The notes under the pieces: generated by a model | What the model was told of the DNA's origin: nothing | Database searches by the model: none | The model's input: the letters and a program-made list of their open reading frames with translations, nothing else | Translations under genes and position numbers: made by a program | In this document: one piece after another, positions 52,907 to 54,673 of the stretch | How positions within the stretch are numbered: position 1 is the stretch's first letter | Layout of the letters: each line of letters opens with the position of its first letter | Assembly: GCA_037447655.1 (NCBI GenBank) | Contig: JBBHKE010003125.1 | Coordinates: 35,948-90,620 of the forward strand | Length of the DNA: 54,673 nucleotides | Direction: 5' to 3' | From: Zygnema cylindricum | Lineage: Eukaryota; Streptophyta; Zygnematophyceae; Zygnematales; Zygnemataceae

Positions 52907-53140
52907 GTGGCCCCTTGCCATCTGCGAGGGTTAGAGGAGGAACCCACTTTCCACCTCACATATTTTGCAGACCCTCCTGCCTGTTCCTCTGCCTGCCATG
53001 TGTCCTCCGTACCCTACCTCCTATTGGTGTGTGAACGCTGTCACCAGGGGTGGCATGACTGCTGCCTACCTCTGAATTGGGAGCCCCGCTCTCAACCCGC
53101 AAATCCGTGGTTCTGTGGGGACTGCGATTTTGGCGGCTAA
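52907..53140 (+). CDS. PHD-type zinc finger at integrase C-terminus
   Basis: A 77-codon segment is in frame with the integrase C-terminal domain, separated only by the TAA near 52892. Zinc ligands are arranged as in PHD fingers: CSSAC, about 12 residues, CERC, HQGWHDCC, about 19 residues, then WFCGDC. The Trp before the last Cys pair is the usual PHD Trp. PHD fingers read the histone H3 tail, so the likely role is to steer the integration complex to chromatin of a given state, as chromodomains do in chromoviruses. The first pair has three spacer residues where two are normal. It ends at TAA 53138-53140. Confidence 0.8.
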   Translation: MAPCHLRGLEEEPTFHLTYFADPPACSSACHVSSVPYLLLVCERCHQGWHDCCLPLNWEPRSQPANPWFCGDCDFGG

Positions 53141-53393
53141 TCTGTCTAATCCTCTTAGTCACGTGGGACTAAGAGGGGGGGGAAATCTGGGAAGGGGGGA
53201 ACAGGGTACTTTTCTTTTCCACTCCATTCCTCCTTACTCTCTATGCATATCCCTGGGGGGGGGTAATGAACAAAGATGGGCATTATCACGGATCCAAGGG
53301 AGCATCAGCATTTGGGGTGGATTGCAGGTTTCTCATGCACACATCGTTGGACATATAACCTGGACATCCCGGTTACCAGGCACGCTCGACAGC
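53141..53393 (+). other. Gypsy G 3' tail with polypurine runs
   Basis: AAGAGGGGGGGGAAA (about 53171-53185), GGGAAGGGGGGAACAGGG and GGGGGGGGG near 53255 are polypurine-tract candidates. They lie 130-220 bp before the LTR boundary I assign, instead of directly next to it. The 53183-53275 segment is repeated after the right LTR. Confidence 0.55.
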
Positions 53394-54580
53394 TGTCAAG
53401 CGCGTGTGCATCTTCGGCACATTTGCACTCCTAGGAGTTCCGGGGCTTCATTCCACTTGGGACGGACTGTAGCATACTGAGAAGGAAGAGGACAATCAGC
53501 CAGATCAAATCTTTCTATTTTCATCCTGGAACACTACGCAATTTAGTTCACCTTAAACGGAGGTCGACCTGAGGAGTTAGTCCGGTGCAAAGTGTCTGAT
53601 CCATTATAGTGTGTGTTCTATGTAGCTCTAGTAGAGGGATACCTTAGAGAACGACACGTCACATTTGGGATTATCCCGTAGATCTTACTGTTAGCTGTCA
53701 GTATGATGTTAGTTCAGGCCCAACCACCGGGCAAAGCATTTATGACGTAGGGACAAAGTTAGGCGGTTTCACGTCGAGTCAGAACTTTGTTTCCATTTTG
53801 TGTATTATAGAAGGACCTTTGGCCGCCAATTCAGCCGAAACCAGTCGTCTATCTTTTAGCCCTGAGTGTAGTACAGTCTGTTTTGTCTTATGTTAGGACG
53901 ATATCAATTGCTGGTTGCTGATTGGCTTGTTAAATTGCTTTGACTGTGGAACTTGCAGTAGGACAAACTCAAATTGTATAAGGCACTTGGGGCCGAAGGA
54001 GACATGTTGCTTTTCAATACTGTCTCTTGAGAAAACCCCCAAAGAATTAAAATCAATCTTTCTGTTGGAGAACGGTTGCATTGTGTCGTGGACTCTATTG
54101 CCATCTTTGTTTTGGATTGTCTTTTGTGGAGACCGTAGCACGAGTGGGTAGTTGGCACTATCTTCTCTTTGGGCGGTTTGGACTTTCGCTGTTTGAAACT
54201 AAGAAGAGTCTTGTCACATCCTTGCGGTGGAACCGGGAGGGTTGAGGGAGACTCATACCGGTCTTCGGGGCCATTGGGATAGGTTTCTTCTGCTGAGTTT
54301 GGCCATCGTTGCACTCCGGGGTATGTGAATTCGCTTCACCATTATCATTCATTTCTATCTTTAATTTCATTCTCTGGGGCAAGGTGATATTGTTTAATCT
54401 GAAAAGCCGATATTTATTATTTCTATATTTTTGCGTGGGAGTTATTTGCACACTCTTGTGGTCATCTTTGGGTTTGTCCGGAGTTTTCGCGGAAAGGATC
54501 GGACGACTCTCATTTCCTTCCTATTCTTTGGAGAGTAGCTGGGAGTGTGGCATTTAGTGGGCTCCCAGTGGAGTAGCACA
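53394..54580 (+). repeat. Right LTR of Gypsy G
   Basis: It matches the left LTR from TGTCAAGCGCG to GTAGCACA. It is followed directly by a second copy of the 3' tail, which suggests a tandem unit of tail plus LTR. Confidence 0.9.
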
Positions 54581-54673
54581 AAATCTGGGAAGGGGGGAAC
54601 AGGGTACTTTTCTTTTCCACTCCATTCCTCCTTACTCTCTATGCATATCCCTGGGGGGGGGTAATAAACAGAG
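54581..54673 (+). repeat. Second copy of the Gypsy G 3' tail, runs off the window
   Basis: AAATCTGGGAAGGGGGGAAC through CCCTGGGGGGGGGTAATAAAC repeats 53183-53275 with few changes. The expected next unit would be another LTR, beyond the window end. Confidence 0.85.

Larger units (their letters stand above)
42424..54580 (+). mobile_element. Ty3/Gypsy-type retrotransposon G with DNA methyltransferase and PHD finger
   Basis: The LTRs are 42424-43611 and 53394-54580 (about 1188 bp), starting TGTCAAGCGCG and ending AGTAGCACA. The order protease, RT, RNase H, integrase defines Gypsy. Extra modules are ORF0 before gag, a DNMT3-like domain between protease and RT, and a PHD finger after integrase. 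It is more GC-rich than its surroundings. No target duplication is found: the left flank is AAAAA and the right flank AAATC, which starts a repeat of the element's own 3' tail. By eye the LTRs differ by only a few percent. Several frameshifts and about nine in-frame stops disable this copy. Confidence 0.93.

Noticed and set aside
53141-53480. Open frame across the Gypsy tail and right LTR (53115-53480)
   Set aside because: It overlaps the end of the PHD frame in a different frame, then crosses the LTR boundary. No domain.

Overview
The window looks like repeat-rich nuclear DNA of a green plant, more likely a streptophyte alga, bryophyte, lycophyte or fern than a flowering plant. The grounds are the dense, nested plant-type LTR retrotransposons and a canonical-order DNMT3-like methyltransferase, a class reported from mosses and other non-flowering plants. 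The lineage call is inference. I find no confident host protein gene, rRNA, functional tRNA or CRISPR array. Nearly everything is transposable elements inserted into one another, and most short open frames are chance frames inside LTRs.

Layout. 1-1324 is AT-rich non-coding DNA. 1325-13048 is an inverted-repeat element holding a solo LTR (1941-10255, TSD GCTTG), which holds a TIR element (3034-10026), which holds a full-length Copia (A1, 3637-9983, TSD CCTAC). 13289-17210 is the 5' part of a related, heavily mutated Copia (A2), cut by another Copia (C, 17211-27873). The left LTR of C holds a coding-free LTR element (17607-22199, TSD AGATT), whose own left LTR holds a solo LTR (17930-19027, TSD TACTC). 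27874-30456 and 36905-40223 are old debris. The second part includes a minus-strand Copia (E) with gag and protease-region remnants and a head-to-head LTR palindrome. Copia A3 (30457-36904, TSD CACGC) splits this debris. A solo A-type LTR (A4) sits at the very end of a C-like LTR at about 40.4-42.3 kb.

42424-54580 is a 12 kb Ty3/Gypsy-type element, more GC-rich than its surroundings. Its order is LTR, a Pro/Ser-rich ORF0, gag with two CCHC knuckles, aspartic protease, a complete DNMT3-like cytosine-5 DNA methyltransferase, reverse transcriptase/RNase H, integrase, a PHD finger, LTR. The methyltransferase lies in the polyprotein frame between protease and RT, and the PHD finger follows the integrase C-terminus where chromoviruses carry a chromodomain. 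The copy is broken by frameshifts and in-frame stops, but the methyltransferase domain has no internal stop. This element is the most interesting object here. Retrotransposons with captured methyltransferases are known from charophyte algae and dinoflagellates; I do not know the methyltransferase plus PHD architecture as a described combination.

All recognisable Copia families here share two features. The primer-binding site resembles the complement of the initiator tRNA-Met anticodon arm (half-tRNA priming, as in Drosophila copia). Their gag start codon lies inside the 5' LTR, so the PBS is translated (VMGPP-like). The A-type LTRs also carry an antisense tRNA-like block and a conserved hairpin.
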